From: JBBECJ01 sp963763325 | GTDB lineage: Bacteria > Chloroflexota > Chloroflexia > Thermomicrobiales > CFX8 | Assembly: GCA_963763325.1 (NCBI GenBank) | Contig: CAVXOL010000007.1 | Coordinates: forward strand, 35,394-99,393 | Direction of reading: 5' to 3' | Length of the DNA: 64,000 nt | Shown: positions 63,536 to 64,000 of the stretch, one piece after another | How positions within the stretch are numbered: position 1 is the first letter of the stretch | Layout of the letters: each line of letters starts with the position of its first letter | Made by a program: the position numbers and the translations under genes | The notes under the pieces: model-generated | The model's input: only the letters and a program-made list of their open reading frames with translations | The model's database searches: none | Told to the model about the DNA's origin: nothing

Positions 63536-64000
63536 TTACGGCAGGTCGACAAACTGGCGCAGGAACGTTTGTGCCGCCTCAGTATCAAGCCGGTAGGTCA
63601 CGTTCGTTGCCCGACATTGGATATCACCAGTTACGGTAATCGAGACGAGCATCGTCTCATCATCCCACTCGATGAACTGTGGTCCACCTGAGTCACCGTA
63701 GCACGTTCCGCCATTGCCGGTCGCTGGGTTCTGCGACAAGCGCAACCAGGCGTTGTTGAGCGCATTGAACGATGAGGTGGATGTCCAACGCGCCAGCGGA
63801 TCTTGGAATGTCGGCGCACCACCACCGAGCTCACGCTCAAGGACGCCATACCCAACGTTGGTGAAGACCAGATGCTGCAACGCGCCTGCACGCGAGAGCT
63901 CGGTGAGCAGACCAGCCCATGGCAAGGTTGCCCGGCTCGATCCCTGGGTAGACGTCGGATGCGGGGAACGCCAGGAGGATGACGGCGATGTCACCGGAAT
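63536..64000 (-). CDS. Trypsin-like serine protease, C-terminal part (5' end outside window, frameshift)
   Basis: About 150 residues to the stop at 63536. The catalytic serine motif GNGGTCYGDSGGPQFIEWDD is intact, preceded by AWLRLSQNPAT and VFTNVGYGVLERELGG, and followed by VSITVTGDIQCRATNVTYRL. The terminal part in the main frame (TSPSSSWRSPHPTST) is not protease-like. In the neighbouring frame it reads DIAVILLAFPASDVYPGIEP, which contains the catalytic-Asp motif (DIAVI), so a frameshift lies near 63930. The S1 fold is probably exported, but the signal peptide lies beyond the window. Confidence 0.78.
   Translation of the reverse strand: MPVTSPSSSWRSPHPTSTQGSSRATLPWAGLLTELSRAGALQHLVFTNVGYGVLERELGGGAPTFQDPLARWTSTSSFNALNNAWLRLSQNPATGNGGTCYGDSGGPQFIEWDDETMLVSITVTGDIQCRATNVTYRLDTEAAQTFLRQFVDLP

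Overview
The window is GC-rich bacterial chromosome with tightly packed genes. Gene content points to an aerobic Chloroflexota bacterium, most likely of the Thermomicrobia/Sphaerobacter kind: several F420-type luciferase-like (LLM) oxidoreductases, a form I aerobic CO dehydrogenase (coxMSL), a DUF4331/TPR/NicO cluster, DUF3352 and DUF7144 membrane proteins, a PepF-type peptidase and a stand-alone alpha-glucan phosphorylase. This placement is inference from content; there is no rRNA or other phylogenetic marker here. I found no tRNA, rRNA or CRISPR array.

Layout. 0-9 kb: the tail of a TPR protein, an EEP-fold hydrolase, a broken antitoxin/PIN pair, two LLM oxidoreductases, a ThDP enzyme, half of a phosphate permease, and two stand-alone receiver proteins. 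9-21 kb: signalling and hydrolysis, with a GNAT, a 1,400-residue multi-PAS GGDEF-EAL protein, an alpha/beta hydrolase without the usual nucleophile, an M3 peptidase and a double-kinase hybrid sensor. 21-30 kb: a secreted beta-propeller, RidA, glycogen phosphorylase and coxMSL with the form I active-site signature. 30-36 kb: secreted or membrane proteins, including a collagen-like one, and a giant SARP/NB-ARC/TPR/LuxR-type regulator. 36-53 kb: metabolic genes, namely an XdhC-YHS fusion that may serve the CO dehydrogenase, an isochorismatase-like hydrolase, a Gfo/Idh/MocA dehydrogenase with an overlapping serine/threonine dehydratase-like enzyme, DUF3352, the NicO-TPR-DUF4331 unit, a flavin reductase and ring-cleaving dioxygenase pair, another LLM enzyme, and a divergent amidohydrolase / SelA-like PLP enzyme pair.

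53-64 kb is different in texture: gene fragments and accessory DNA. It holds truncated creatininase and proline racemase pieces, then a decayed mobile replication module. That module has a strong extended -10 promoter, a UUCG hairpin leader, a multiply frameshifted phage/plasmid-type helicase, a perfect 7 x 9-bp tandem repeat with inverted copies, and an SSB remnant ending in the acidic DDIPF tip. It is followed by an ion-channel fragment, small phage-like ORFs, a duplicated short peptide, two more LLM genes (one broken) and the 3' part of a trypsin-like protease.

Two patterns cut across the window. First, many otherwise conserved genes carry single-base frameshifts (M3 peptidase, coxL twice, the SARP/LuxR regulator, the TPR protein twice, the SelA-like enzyme, the 62.4-kb LLM gene, the terminal protease). 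These may be assembly or read errors, or real decay. Second, intergenic gaps are often filled by long hairpins built from short repeated words (GGGAATC, GGGACGC, GTCAGCC, GATGAGT) with no U-tract.
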